A stretch of 23,314 nt of DNA from an uncultured Christensenella sp. (GCA_910577795.1 CAJTNW010000025.1:1-23314); one strand, 5' to 3'; positions 1 through 8,213 are shown, counted from the first letter of the stretch. A program made the numbers and translations. The notes: generated by a model not told the origin, from the sequence alone.

Positions 1-47
1 AATCTAACATAAATTAAATGTTTTTCTTTTGTAAGTTAAAATAATGT

Positions 48-674
48 TTAGTTTTTTAGTAATTCTGGGTCAATTTTCATATCCTTAAAATAAAATTCAT
101 CATCATGCTTACCTATCTCTCTTTGCACTTTGCAAGGTGTACCAAAAGCCACAACATTAGCAGGTATATCTTTAGTTACTATACTACCTGCGCCTATTAC
201 TGAATTGTCGCCAATTGAAACACCTGGCATAACTACAACATTTGCACCTATCCAAACATTTCTACCAATATGTATAGGCATATTAAATTCGTAAACTTGT
301 TCCCTTAATTTTGCATTTATTGGATGCCCTGCAGTACAAATAGTAACATTAGGTCCAAACATTACATAATCACCAACATAAATATCTGCATCGTCTACCA
401 ATGTCAAATTAAAATTGCCATATACATTTTTTCCAAAATGAACATTTCTGCCACCCCAATTACTATGGAATGGTGGTTCAATATAACAATTTTCACCTAT
501 TTCCGCAAACATTTTCTTAAGTAGTTTTTCCCTTTTCTTTTGCTCTAAAGGTTTAGTTTTGTTATATTTATACAGTGTTTGCAAACATTTTAACTGGTCT
601 TTTGCAAGTTCTTCATTATCACAAGAATATAACACCCCTGTTCTTACTTGCACTTTTAATTCTTCTAAAGTCAT
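48..674 (-). CDS. Sugar O-acetyltransferase (maltose/galactoside acetyltransferase family)
   Basis: A 208-residue protein of the LacA/Maa family, which moves an acetyl group from acetyl-CoA to a hydroxyl of a sugar in the cytoplasm. The first ~60 residues form the helical maltose-acetyltransferase cap (ELKVQVRTGVLYSCDNEEL). The rest is a left-handed beta-helix of hexapeptide repeats, ending in the usual GAGSIVTKDIPANVVAFGTPCK. The catalytic histidine lies in CTAGHP at about residue 116. Length is normal for the family and nothing is missing. The ATG has a GGGG just upstream. It lies just after the DUF1292 terminator, so it is probably a separate unit; no convincing promoter was found. The true sugar substrate cannot be read from sequence. 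Confidence 0.9.
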   Translation of the reverse strand: MTLEELKVQVRTGVLYSCDNEELAKDQLKCLQTLYKYNKTKPLEQKKREKLLKKMFAEIGENCYIEPPFHSNWGGRNVHFGKNVYGNFNLTLVDDADIYVGDYVMFGPNVTICTAGHPINAKLREQVYEFNMPIHIGRNVWIGANVVVMPGVSIGDNSVIGAGSIVTKDIPANVVAFGTPCKVQREIGKHDDEFYFKDMKIDPELLKN

Positions 675-728
675 AATACCCCAAATTTTTAAATTTATTT
701 TTACTTTAATATGTAAATAAAAAAAATT

Positions 729-759
729 GCAAACTACCCCTTATATCTGGATAGTTTGC
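729..759 (-). terminator. Terminator after the DUF1292 gene
   Basis: An 8-bp perfect stem (GCAAACTA at 729-736 with TAGTTTGC at 752-759), read on the minus strand, is followed at once by a T-rich run (716-728). It sits 18 bases past the stop of the DUF1292 gene. Confidence 0.8.
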
Positions 760-776
760 TAAAATTTTTAATTAGA

Positions 777-1145
777 TTAGTCGCACTCGCCTAGTTTGCA
801 ACCATTGCAACCACAATCGCAGTCATCGTCACATTCGCCATCGCAGTCACATAAACCTTCTTCCTCTGCCTCTTTTAAATATTCATTAAATACTTCGTTA
901 AGCAAAGTTTCGTCTTCAATAGGGATAAACTTATCTTCGCCATCCTCATCAACACCTAACTCATAAATAATAACCTCATCTTCTGCAATACCATCAATTG
1001 GTTTTACTGGTTGAAAGAAAATGTACCATTTTTCCTTATAATCAATAGTTGCTACATGATAAAAATCTACATCATTACCATCCATATCAACAAGAGTGAT
1101 AATATCGCACTCTTCTTCCATCATCTCGTCCATAACTTCTGCCAT
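777..1145 (-). CDS. DUF1292 (YrzB-type) protein with Cys-rich acidic tail
   Basis: A 122-residue, very acidic protein. Residues ~12-95 match the DUF1292 pattern (ITLVDMDGNDVDFYHVATID, then YIFFQPVKP and a conserved DEVIIYEL), which is widespread in Bacillota; its biochemical role is unknown. In Bacillus the equivalent gene, yrzB, follows ruvX (yrrK), and here too ruvX is the next gene upstream, which supports the assignment. The last ~25 residues carry eight cysteines among Asp/Gly/Glu (for example CDDDCDCGCNGC), far more than the core domain needs. The tail could bind metal or form disulfides, but this is inference. The gene has its own promoter (1203-1231), a GGAGGG ribosome binding site and its own terminator. 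Confidence 0.88.
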   Translation of the reverse strand: MAEVMDEMMEEECDIITLVDMDGNDVDFYHVATIDYKEKWYIFFQPVKPIDGIAEDEVIIYELGVDEDGEDKFIPIEDETLLNEVFNEYLKEAEEEGLCDCDGECDDDCDCGCNGCKLGECD

Positions 1146-1202
1146 TTTTGACCCTCCATATAAAATCTTAATCAGATATTAAAATTTTCTTACTATAGTT
1201 TA

Positions 1203-1231
1203 ATCTTATTATAATTACCAAAAATTGTCAA
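1203..1231 (-). promoter_or_regulatory. Promoter of the DUF1292 gene
   Basis: On the minus strand: TTGACA (1226-1231), 17-base spacer, TAAGAT (1203-1208). The start codon lies ~58 bases downstream. This gives DUF1292 expression independent of the ruvX operon. Confidence 0.7.
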
Positions 1232-1310
1232 TACCTTTTATAAAAATTATTCCTGTTTTTTGTAGATTTATGTAAGCATTAACAAAAAACTTTGCAAAAT
1301 AACTATTTAT

Positions 1311-1727
1311 TTACCTTTTGCAGTCAAGATATTGTTGCAGAATAATTGTTGCAGCAATTTTATCAATTACACCCTTTCTTTTTTCTCTTCTAACACCTGC
1401 CTCAATAAGCATACGTTCACCTGTTACAGTTGTTAGTCTTTCGTCCTGAAAAGAGATTTTTACATTTGGCACTAAATTTTGTAGTTTTTCGGCAAAGTCC
1501 CTAGTTTTTAAAACTCTTTCCCCTTCCGTTCCGTCCATATTAATTGGCAAACCAAACACAATTTCGTCAACCATATTAGGTTTCACAAGTCCTGCAATAT
1601 ATTGCAAGTCCTTTTCTTCATTTACTCTTTTGTAAGTCTCATATCCATTTGCAATGATTTTCATAATATCACTCATTGCAATTCCTATTCTGGCATCACC
1701 AAAATCTAAAGCCATTACTCTGTTCAT
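1311..1727 (-). CDS. ruvX: RuvX/YqgF, pre-16S rRNA nuclease / Holliday-junction resolvase-like
   Basis: A 138-residue RNase H-fold protein of the YqgF family, implicated in maturing the 5' end of 16S rRNA and historically annotated as a putative Holliday-junction resolvase. All family motifs are visible: the N-terminal catalytic Asp in ALDFGDARIGIAMSD, the VFGLPINMDG strand, the QDERLTT motif with its acidic residue near residue 95, and the C-terminal DKIAATIILQQYL with the last acidic residue. Length is standard (~138-150). The start is supported by AGGAGA seven bases upstream. It begins 11 bases after the ABC permease stop, so it is probably cotranscribed with the transporter. Confidence 0.95.
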   Translation of the reverse strand: MNRVMALDFGDARIGIAMSDIMKIIANGYETYKRVNEEKDLQYIAGLVKPNMVDEIVFGLPINMDGTEGERVLKTRDFAEKLQNLVPNVKISFQDERLTTVTGERMLIEAGVRREKRKGVIDKIAATIILQQYLDCKR

Positions 1728-1738
1728 TTTATCTCCTG

Positions 1739-3379
1739 TTAAATTTCTAAATTTTCATACATTTTTTCAAGTTTTGGATAAATTATAGCCAAACCACATA
1801 CCGCATACAACAATGATACTGCAAAAGATGGTAACATTGTTAAAAAATAATTAAGAACTAAATCGTCTCCTAAAATTGTAGGCCAAATTACATTAAAACA
1901 CATTATACTTGCAATGCCTACTAGCACAAGTGGCATAACAATAACAAAAGAAGACAAAGTTTTGGAATTGTTTTTAAATAATTCTTTATTAGTATTCCAT
2001 ACAAAGTTTGGTGCTTTTAAATCAGAATATAATACATAAATATTGCAACCAATACCTGCAAGTAATACACATAAGAAAATCATTATTACTATCATATAAT
2101 GCACTTTTGCAATAAACATACTTACAAGCAAAATCAAATCTATTATAAATGTATATACATTTGCAAGCATAATCTTTTGATTTATTATAGTTTTGCTAGA
2201 AACAGGCAACATTTTTAGTATATCCATTTGCCTTCCCTCACGCGAAAATGCAACTATTGCGAAATAATTCATACCGCAACCAAATATAAATGCCAAAGAC
2301 ACCGCTACTATATTAAGTGGTCCAGCACCACCTAGTTGGTTGTCCCCGCCATAAATTAAGCCTAACATAATCATTACAATTGGTGGTATAATAAAACCTA
2401 ACAAATAATTTATTGCACTACTTGTTTCGCCAAGACTATTTTTGATATCTCTCATAAGCAATGACTGAGTTATAGATTTTACTTCGTTATCTTTAACTTT
2501 TCTGTTAGATTTAGTGCCACTCTCCAAACCTCTTCTAGCACTGCCCCTATAAAGCAAAGCAGATAGTGCAATTGCAAGTGTAGCCAAACCAAATATTATT
2601 ACAAAAAAGATAGCAAAGTTTTTTAATGCAGTAAGTCCTGTAGTTATCATACTATTTGCAAGGTAGGTATTAGGATAAATGATATAAGACATTACTTTTA
2701 TTGCAGACTGCAATTGAGCCATATCAAGAGTGCCTGTTTGTGCACTTTTTTGCACTGCAAAAATCAAATAATAGTATCCACCAAACACACCTGCAAAAAT
2801 CAATAATACAGCAATTGTTCCAATAATGTTATTACGTTTAAAATAACTTATGATATAATTTAGCGGAACTGCTATAATTGTTATCGCAAGCAATGGTATA
2901 AATGGTGTTAAAAAACTACCAAGCACACCTAAAATATAAAAACCTGCATTTTTTATTGCTGCACCTATACCAATTGTTAAAATAATAGGTAATTGCAAAA
3001 GCAAAGCAAGTCCCAAATGCAAAAGATATATTGTTGTTAATTTTGATAGAAAAATATCAAGTCCAGTTACTGGCAATGACATTAAAAGTTCATTATCCTT
3101 TGCAAAAAACAAAATAGATATTGCAGACTGAACACCAAAAAACAATACCATAAATTCACTTGCAAACATAACAGAAGATATTATATTTGTAAGATTTTCA
3201 ATAGGCATATTTTGTGCAAGATAATAAAATACTAAGCAACCAATTACCAAAACTGGCAAAATTAATATTCCTAAAGCAACATATATTGCAATATCCTTTC
3301 GTCTTTGCTTAAAATCTTTACTAAGTCCAAACATTAACCTAAGGTTATTTTTTAAAAGTGGTAAAAAAGCCTTTGTCAT
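1739..3379 (-). CDS. ABC-2-type transporter permease
   Basis: A 546-residue integral membrane protein with about 12 predicted transmembrane segments in two halves: roughly residues 28-55, 65-90, 110-135, 140-180, 190-215 and 250-275, then six more after ~320. The halves are joined by a basic cytoplasmic stretch at ~275-315 (RGSARRGLESGTKSNRKVKD). This is the layout of ABC-2 exporter permeases such as the YhaP/EcsB-like groups. It begins 8 bases after the ATPase gene stop, so the two form one transporter. The conserved ELLMSLPVTGLDIFLSK and REGRQMDILKMLPVSSKTI segments, one in each half, are the paired cytoplasmic coupling motifs of this family. The substrate is unknown. Confidence 0.85.
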   Translation of the reverse strand: MTKAFLPLLKNNLRLMFGLSKDFKQRRKDIAIYVALGILILPVLVIGCLVFYYLAQNMPIENLTNIISSVMFASEFMVLFFGVQSAISILFFAKDNELLMSLPVTGLDIFLSKLTTIYLLHLGLALLLQLPIILTIGIGAAIKNAGFYILGVLGSFLTPFIPLLAITIIAVPLNYIISYFKRNNIIGTIAVLLIFAGVFGGYYYLIFAVQKSAQTGTLDMAQLQSAIKVMSYIIYPNTYLANSMITTGLTALKNFAIFFVIIFGLATLAIALSALLYRGSARRGLESGTKSNRKVKDNEVKSITQSLLMRDIKNSLGETSSAINYLLGFIIPPIVMIMLGLIYGGDNQLGGAGPLNIVAVSLAFIFGCGMNYFAIVAFSREGRQMDILKMLPVSSKTIINQKIMLANVYTFIIDLILLVSMFIAKVHYMIVIMIFLCVLLAGIGCNIYVLYSDLKAPNFVWNTNKELFKNNSKTLSSFVIVMPLVLVGIASIMCFNVIWPTILGDDLVLNYFLTMLPSFAVSLLYAVCGLAIIYPKLEKMYENLEI

Positions 3380-3387
3380 ATTTCACC

Positions 3388-4158
3388 TCATTTTGCAATA
3401 TCGTTTGACTTGTCATCATTACTATCACTTACTGCTGCATCTTCAGTAATTTCAAGGAAGAAATCTTCAAGAGATTTACCCTTTTGTTTTTCTTCAAGTT
3501 CTGCCATAGTAAATGTTGCAATAATCTCACCATTTTTTATAATAGCAATACGGTCACATAACTTTTCTACAACTTCAAGCACATGTGAAGAGAAGAAAAC
3601 TACATTACCTTTTTCGCAGTGTTCTCTCATTAGTTCCTTAAGTTCTTTTGCAGATTTTGGGTCTAGTCCAGTAAGTGGCTCGTCCAATATCCAAACTTTA
3701 GGCTCATGAATTAGTGCACCTATAACGCATATTTTTTGTTTCATACCATGAGAATAAGATTTTATTGGACTATCCAATTTATCCTGAAGATTAAATCGTA
3801 TTGCTAAATCATTTAATCTTGTATCTCTAAGTTCCTTTGAAACATCATATATATCAGCAAGAAAGTTTACATATTCTCTTCCTGTCAATTTATCATATAC
3901 ACTATGATTATCAGAAACATAACCTATATTCTTTTTTGCAGATATTATGTCCTTAGATAAATCATATCCTGCAATTTCAATACTTCCTTCACTAAAAGGC
4001 AAAATACCAGTAATACACTTAATAGTAGTTGATTTACCTGCACCATTGCTGCCTATAAAACCAAATACTTCGCCATCATTTACAGTCAAACTTAAATTGT
4101 TAACTGCATATCTGTCAGCATTTTTGTACTTTTTTGATAAGTTATTAATAGTAATCAT
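3388..4158 (-). CDS. ABC transporter ATP-binding protein
   Basis: A 256-residue ABC ATPase. It has Walker A (GSNGAGKSTT, residues ~36-45), a Q-loop replaced by VSDNHSVYDKLTG, a signature motif in the degenerate form YSHGMKQK that is common in ABC-2 exporters, Walker B with the catalytic Glu (VWILDEPLTGLDP) and the H-loop His (FFSSHVLE). The C-terminal ~40 residues form an acidic tail after the GEIIATFTMAELEE segment. It pairs with the permease that follows 8 bases downstream. The start has an AGGAGCGG ribosome binding site. Export of a lipid, peptide or drug is likely from family membership; the substrate is not determinable. Confidence 0.92.
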   Translation of the reverse strand: MITINNLSKKYKNADRYAVNNLSLTVNDGEVFGFIGSNGAGKSTTIKCITGILPFSEGSIEIAGYDLSKDIISAKKNIGYVSDNHSVYDKLTGREYVNFLADIYDVSKELRDTRLNDLAIRFNLQDKLDSPIKSYSHGMKQKICVIGALIHEPKVWILDEPLTGLDPKSAKELKELMREHCEKGNVVFFSSHVLEVVEKLCDRIAIIKNGEIIATFTMAELEEKQKGKSLEDFFLEITEDAAVSDSNDDKSNDIAK

Positions 4159-4234
4159 AACCGCTCCTTTTACCTAACTTGGTAATTTATAAATTTATTT
4201 GGTTAATAAAAATCAACTACATTTACAATTTATA

Positions 4235-5533
4235 TCAACCCTTATTTTTTTTAATAATTTTTGCTCTCACAAGATTTGCCTCTTTTCCGTTTTTAGATGG
4301 CACATAAATTTTTTCATCCTTTATACTATCAGGCAAATATTGTTGTTCTACCCAACCGCCAAAAGAATGTGGATATTTATATCCTTCAATTTTTTCCAAT
4401 TTAAAATTAGCATCTCTTAAATATAATGGTACTATATCGTCTTTAGAATTATTAACCAATTCCACAGCCTTATCCAGTGCATTTACAACACTATTTGACT
4501 TGCTTGCCTCACAAACATATATGATACTATTTACAAGTGGTAATCTACCCTCTGGCATACCAATATTTTGCACAGCAAACATTGCAGATGTCGCCATAAC
4601 TTGAGCCATTGGGTCTGCCATACCCACATCTTCTGCACTATGTGCAATAAGTCTACGCGCAATTAGCATAGGGTCACAGCCACTTTCAATTAATCTTATC
4701 GCCCAGTACACCGCTGCATCTGAATCACTACCCCTTAAACTTTTGCAAAAAGCACTTAACATATCATAGTACATTGACTCATCAATGGATAATGCCTTTT
4801 TTTGGATAGATTCTTCTGCAATTTCCTTATCAATTACAATTTTACCATTGCTATCAGGGGAAGTTGTTATTGTTGCAAGTTCCAAAGCATTGTACGCAGT
4901 ACGCAAATCACCATCACTTGCCCAAACAATATGCCCTAACGCATCATCAGTAATTGTTATGTCGTAATTGCCAAGTCCTTTTTCCTTATCTGCAATTGCA
5001 GTTTGCAAAGCATGTTTTATATCTTCCGAATTTAATTTTTTAAATTCAAAAATCCTACATCTTGATACAATAGCCCTTGTCATAGAAATAAACGGATTTT
5101 CTGTAGTTGAACCTATAAAAACAATATATCCCTGTTCTATACCCGCTAAAACAGAATCTGACTGCGCTTTATTCCAACGATGACACTCATCAAGCATAAG
5201 ATAAGTTTTTCTGCCAAAAACCTTTAGTCTTTCTTTTGCTTCTTCTATAACTTTTTTAGCATCTGCAACACCACTAGATACAGCATTTAAACGTACAAAA
5301 TCTGCTTTTGTTGTGTTGGCTATAATATTAGCCAATGTAGTTTTTCCACACCCTGGCGGTCCATAAAATATAATACTTCCAAGGCTATCTGCTGCAATTG
5401 CACGTCTTAGCAGTTTACCTTTTCCTACAATATGACTTTGTCCAACAAAATCATCCAAACTTGTTGGTCTCATTCTTTCTGCCAAAGGCGCAAGTTTGCT
5501 TGTGTTATCCATTAAATCAAATAAATTATCCAT
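4235..5533 (-). CDS. rarA: RarA/MgsA AAA+ ATPase, replication-associated recombination protein
   Basis: A 432-residue clamp-loader-like AAA+ ATPase that acts at stalled replication forks. Seen: the N-terminal PLAERMRPTSLDDFVGQ box, Walker A GPPGCGKTT (about residues 59-67), Walker B LMLDECHRW, sensor 1 FIGSTTENPF, the arginine finger region ISMTRAIVSRCRIF, and sensor 2 in SDGDLRTAYNALE. The C-terminal tetramerisation region follows (ALDKAVELV, then PLYLRDANF and the GYKYPHSFGGWVEQQYLP block). Length is typical. The predicted promoter places the transcription start on the A of this ATG, so the message may be leaderless. A second ATG seven codons in lacks a ribosome binding site. The ABC ATPase gene follows after 76 bases. 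Confidence 0.95.
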   Translation of the reverse strand: MDNLFDLMDNTSKLAPLAERMRPTSLDDFVGQSHIVGKGKLLRRAIAADSLGSIIFYGPPGCGKTTLANIIANTTKADFVRLNAVSSGVADAKKVIEEAKERLKVFGRKTYLMLDECHRWNKAQSDSVLAGIEQGYIVFIGSTTENPFISMTRAIVSRCRIFEFKKLNSEDIKHALQTAIADKEKGLGNYDITITDDALGHIVWASDGDLRTAYNALELATITTSPDSNGKIVIDKEIAEESIQKKALSIDESMYYDMLSAFCKSLRGSDSDAAVYWAIRLIESGCDPMLIARRLIAHSAEDVGMADPMAQVMATSAMFAVQNIGMPEGRLPLVNSIIYVCEASKSNSVVNALDKAVELVNNSKDDIVPLYLRDANFKLEKIEGYKYPHSFGGWVEQQYLPDSIKDEKIYVPSKNGKEANLVRAKIIKKNKG

Positions 5534-5539
5534 GCTAAT

Positions 5540-5569
5540 ATTTTACACCTAAGCACAACCAGTTGTCAA
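5540..5569 (-). promoter_or_regulatory. Promoter of rarA
   Basis: On the minus strand: TTGACA (5564-5569), 18-base spacer, TAAAAT (5540-5545). The -10 ends six bases before the rarA ATG, so the usual +1 falls on its first base. Confidence 0.7.
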
Positions 5570-5645
5570 TAGTTTATAATTTTTACTTGAATATTTATTT
5601 TTAATATATTTATAATTAAACTTTACAACTATCCATAAGTCAATT

Positions 5646-5822
5646 GTACATGTATTAAGTATATCTATGTACTTTTTGAGCAAATTTTTTGGCACTAATA
5701 TATATCTTTTGTTAAGTTTATCTAAACATATTACAAACTGTTTATCTTATGGTTGACATTTTATTACATTTCATACTATAATATTTCTATAATATGTACA
5801 TAGATATACTTATTCTATGTAC
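5646..5822. repeat. Pair of inverted 27-bp elements bracketing a promoter
   Basis: Copy one (5646-5672, minus orientation) and copy two (5796-5822, plus orientation) share 24 of 27 bases. The first 17 are identical (GTACATAGATATACTTA) and so are the last six (ATGTAC). Each copy starts GTACAT and ends ATGTAC, so each is also a partial palindrome. The 123 bases between contain a near-consensus plus-strand promoter. The pair could be operator sites, or the terminal repeats of a 177-bp miniature mobile element. No clear target-site duplication flanks it. Confidence 0.8.
5753..5782 (+). promoter_or_regulatory. Consensus promoter facing an ORF-free region
   Basis: TTGACA (5753-5758), 18-base spacer, TATAAT (5777-5782): a perfect match to both hexamers. 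The expected transcript starts near 5789, just before the second 27-bp element. No normal gene lies downstream on this strand. Confidence 0.75.
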
Positions 5823-5965
5823 TTATTTTTTACATTGTTTATCCTATTTTATCTCTTTTACCCCCGATTTTTGATAGATTTATTTAATAAATCTTACTTA
5901 TATACTAAATTAAACTTTACACAAAAACAAACACACTAAAACTTATTATTTTAGTGTGTTTTTAT
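5789..5965 (+). ncRNA. Candidate small RNA (~175 nt)
   Basis: The transcript predicted from the promoter at 5753-5782 would begin with a hairpin. The arms are 5791-5803 and 5815-5827, with 12 of 13 positions paired and an 11-base loop. It would end at the strong bidirectional terminator at 5929-5961. No ORF with a ribosome binding site lies inside. The only ATG-led frame (5794-5874) would encode a 26-residue hydrophobic peptide (starts MYIDILILCTYF) with essentially no leader. A regulatory RNA fits best; a leaderless toxin-like peptide is a weaker alternative. No known RNA family was recognised. Confidence 0.45.
5929..5961. terminator. Bidirectional terminator
   Basis: A 13-bp stem (5929-5941 with 5949-5961; core ACACACTAAAA / TTTTAGTGTGT) with a seven-base loop, T-rich on the plus-strand exit and similarly T-rich on the minus-strand exit. 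It ends the nagB operon on one strand and the candidate small RNA on the other. Confidence 0.85.
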
Positions 5966-6026
5966 TAATTTTAATAATGTTTATAATTAGAATTATTTAG
6001 GCTTGTTAAATACAATAATAAAACTA

Positions 6027-6680
6027 TTAATATTTAAATTTAACTCTATCTATTATTTTTTGCAAACTGGTATCACCCAAGCCTAAGTATTTAAAACGAT
6101 TAAACATTTCGTCAAGCAAATCATTTTCTTGCATATCTATATTTTGCATAACAAACTCTGTCAAATCATTTTCTTCCTTAGAATAATCAAGGTAATTAAT
6201 AACAGCCTCCATCATAATATCTGGCAAAATAGTTTCAGGAATTTGTTTGTTTATAAGTACACTTTTGTAAACTTCAAAAAAGCCTTGAGGTTTTATTTCT
6301 ACACATTTAATTTCACTAAAATTATAATCGATTAAGTGCAAAGCAATTTTACCATCATAATTATTACTATCCAAATACGCAAGTAATGTGATTAAATTTA
6401 TTTGACAAAACATATCTTCATCAAAAAACAAGTGCAATTCGTCATAGTCAAAAGTAAATAAAGGTGATAATGGATTTATTACTATATCTTCATATTCCTC
6501 AACACCTACTCCGTGAGCAACACATCTTTCTAGTTCAAACTCACCACTAAAAATATCTTCTATGGTATCGCCATCACACATACCTTCATTAAAAGGTACA
6601 ACCTCGCCACCCAAATCAATATTATTACTTTGCAAATATGACAGCATTGCCATACCATTAACTACATTTAGTTTAGACAT
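6027..6680 (-). CDS. DUF1835-like protein
   Basis: A 217-residue, acidic, soluble protein. The N-terminus (LNVVNGMAMLSYLQ, then GGEVVPFNEGMCDG) follows the DUF1835 pattern, where a nucleotide-fold-like start leads to a conserved E/D-V-x-x-F-x-E-x-x-x-x-G block. Residues ~85-105 (LHLFFDEDMFCQINLITLLAYL) match the family's W-x-x-x-D-x-x-D-Q-x-x-x-x-x-x-L-A-x-L block. The function of the family is unknown. It begins eight bases after the DUF2238-like gene with an AAGAGG ribosome binding site and is the last gene of the nagB operon. No catalytic residue can be named with confidence. Confidence 0.7.
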   Translation of the reverse strand: MSKLNVVNGMAMLSYLQSNNIDLGGEVVPFNEGMCDGDTIEDIFSGEFELERCVAHGVGVEEYEDIVINPLSPLFTFDYDELHLFFDEDMFCQINLITLLAYLDSNNYDGKIALHLIDYNFSEIKCVEIKPQGFFEVYKSVLINKQIPETILPDIMMEAVINYLDYSKEENDLTEFVMQNIDMQENDLLDEMFNRFKYLGLGDTSLQKIIDRVKFKY

Positions 6681-6688
6681 ATAACCTC

Positions 6689-7447
6689 TTAATCTTCTTT
6701 TTCTATTTCTTCTTGCTCTTGCTGCAAAGTATCTGCGACTTCAACAACTTGATTTTTCTTTGCTACTCTTCCACCGCTTTGCAAATTTTTTTCAATAAAA
6801 GCAATACCAAGATTTACTTTAGCACATTTTTCTATTACATACTGAATTACAAAAAGCATAGTTGTAGCAAAGTGAGCAATTATATCTAGCATAGTATCAA
6901 TTAAACTATTGCGTTGCATTGACTGACCGGGAATAATATGGTCTACAGCAAATTCAAACATTTCCCAAATAGAAGCATACGCCATACTTATTGCAACTAT
7001 CAATAAAATATCCCCAAATATACTTTTACCCCAAACTTTTGCTTTTTGGCTTAAATAAATTGCTACTACGCACAAGATATAACCTAAAACTGCGTGCGCT
7101 AATTTATCATACCAACCAAGCATTTCACCCATAATAGGTATATCCATACGAAAAACACCAAAACAACTACCTACAACAGTTGATGCAAAAATGTAAGATA
7201 CATATATTATGTGTAGCATCAAAGGGAATCTATAGCGAAACACTTTTTCCAAAATCATAGGCAAAAAAGCAAGCAAAATTGCCATTAAAGCACTGCTTAT
7301 ACGACTGCCCATTGGAATGTTTGCAAAACCTATTTTTAAAAGAGCAAGCACAAACATAACTATTCCAATAATAGCAATAGACCCTTCCAAACAATATATG
7401 ATTATTCTAGATTTTTCTAACTTTCTTTCTACAAACTTCTTTTGCAT
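6689..7447 (-). CDS. DUF2238-like (YjdF-type) integral membrane protein
   Basis: A 252-residue membrane protein with about six transmembrane segments (roughly 15-38, 50-66, 75-98, 112-132, 142-162, 182-203) and a hydrophilic, Glu/Gln-rich cytoplasmic tail. The spaced charged residues inside membrane segments (GWYDKLAHAVLGY, then SIWEMFEFAVDHI, then SLIDTMLDIIAHF) match the DUF2238/YjdF family, whose function is unknown. A TTG seven codons upstream (7468) extends the frame, but the ATG at 7447 has AGAGG six bases before it and is preferred. The gene starts 11 bases after the nagB stop, so it is very probably translated from the same message. Confidence 0.8.
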   Translation of the reverse strand: MQKKFVERKLEKSRIIIYCLEGSIAIIGIVMFVLALLKIGFANIPMGSRISSALMAILLAFLPMILEKVFRYRFPLMLHIIYVSYIFASTVVGSCFGVFRMDIPIMGEMLGWYDKLAHAVLGYILCVVAIYLSQKAKVWGKSIFGDILLIVAISMAYASIWEMFEFAVDHIIPGQSMQRNSLIDTMLDIIAHFATTMLFVIQYVIEKCAKVNLGIAFIEKNLQSGGRVAKKNQVVEVADTLQQEQEEIEKED

Positions 7448-7458
7448 ATTATCCTCTA

Positions 7459-8184
7459 TTATTTGCAAAGAGAATAAGCCGCCTCATCAACAACAACTAC
7501 TACATCATTATGTTTTTGCAAAATACTTGCTGGGCAATTTTCATTAACTTCGCCTTTAATCATTTGATAAACAGCCTTTGCTTTATTTGCACCATTTGCA
7601 ACAACCAAAATCTTTTTAGCATTCATAATGTTTGCAATACCCATTGTAATTGCGTGTGTAGGAACTTCGTCAAGGCTTGCAAAAAATCTTGCGTTATCAC
7701 GTCTTGTGCCCTCTTCCAACTCAACAATGTGTGTAGTGCTATCAAATGGAGTTCCTGGCTCATTAAAACCAATATGTCCATTTGCACCAATACCTAATAA
7801 CTGAATGTCTTGTGGCATACTATTTAATAATGCAGTGTATTCCTCACATGCTTTTTGCATATCTGCTGCTTTACCATTTGGTAAATTAGTATTTTCCTTT
7901 TTAATATCAATGCCTTTAAATAGGTTATCATTCATAAAATAAACATAACTTTGGTCAGATTCAATACCCAAACCTACATATTCGTCCAAATTAACAGACT
8001 TGATAGTTGCATAACTAGTACCATTTACGTTATGGTCTTCTATCATTTTTTTGTATAGACCTACAGGGCTTGAGCCAGTTGCAAGACCAATTACAGCATC
8101 TTTTTTATTTTTTATAACATCAAGCATAACTTTTAAAGCCTCTTCTGCTAGTTCGTCTGTGTTTTTAGTTACTATTACTTTCAT
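7459..8184 (-). CDS. nagB: Glucosamine-6-phosphate deaminase
   Basis: A 241-residue cytoplasmic enzyme converting glucosamine-6-phosphate to fructose-6-phosphate and ammonia, the last step of amino-sugar catabolism. Motifs seen: LATGSSPVGLYKKM (phosphate loop), SVNLDEYVGL with the catalytic Asp, and LLGIGANGHIGFNEPGTPFD with the ring-opening His and neighbouring acidic residue, followed by the lid segment. It lacks the C-terminal extension of the allosteric E. coli enzyme, as is usual in Bacillota. It has a promoter (8214-8242) and an AGAGGTG ribosome binding site, and leads the operon nagB - DUF2238-like - DUF1835-like. No NagA or transporter gene is present nearby. Confidence 0.96.
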   Translation of the reverse strand: MKVIVTKNTDELAEEALKVMLDVIKNKKDAVIGLATGSSPVGLYKKMIEDHNVNGTSYATIKSVNLDEYVGLGIESDQSYVYFMNDNLFKGIDIKKENTNLPNGKAADMQKACEEYTALLNSMPQDIQLLGIGANGHIGFNEPGTPFDSTTHIVELEEGTRRDNARFFASLDEVPTHAITMGIANIMNAKKILVVANGANKAKAVYQMIKGEVNENCPASILQKHNDVVVVVDEAAYSLCK

Positions 8185-8213
8185 ATTACACCTCTAAATT
8201 TTATTATATAAAT

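Noticed and set aside
1226..1310. Terminator after ruvX
   Set aside because: Some short repeats are present, but no stable stem followed by a T-run was found, so ruvX transcripts may read into the DUF1292 gene.
3410..3709. 99-codon plus-strand ORF
   Set aside because: It lies wholly inside the ABC ATPase gene on the other strand, has no ribosome binding site and shows only low-complexity Ser-rich sequence.
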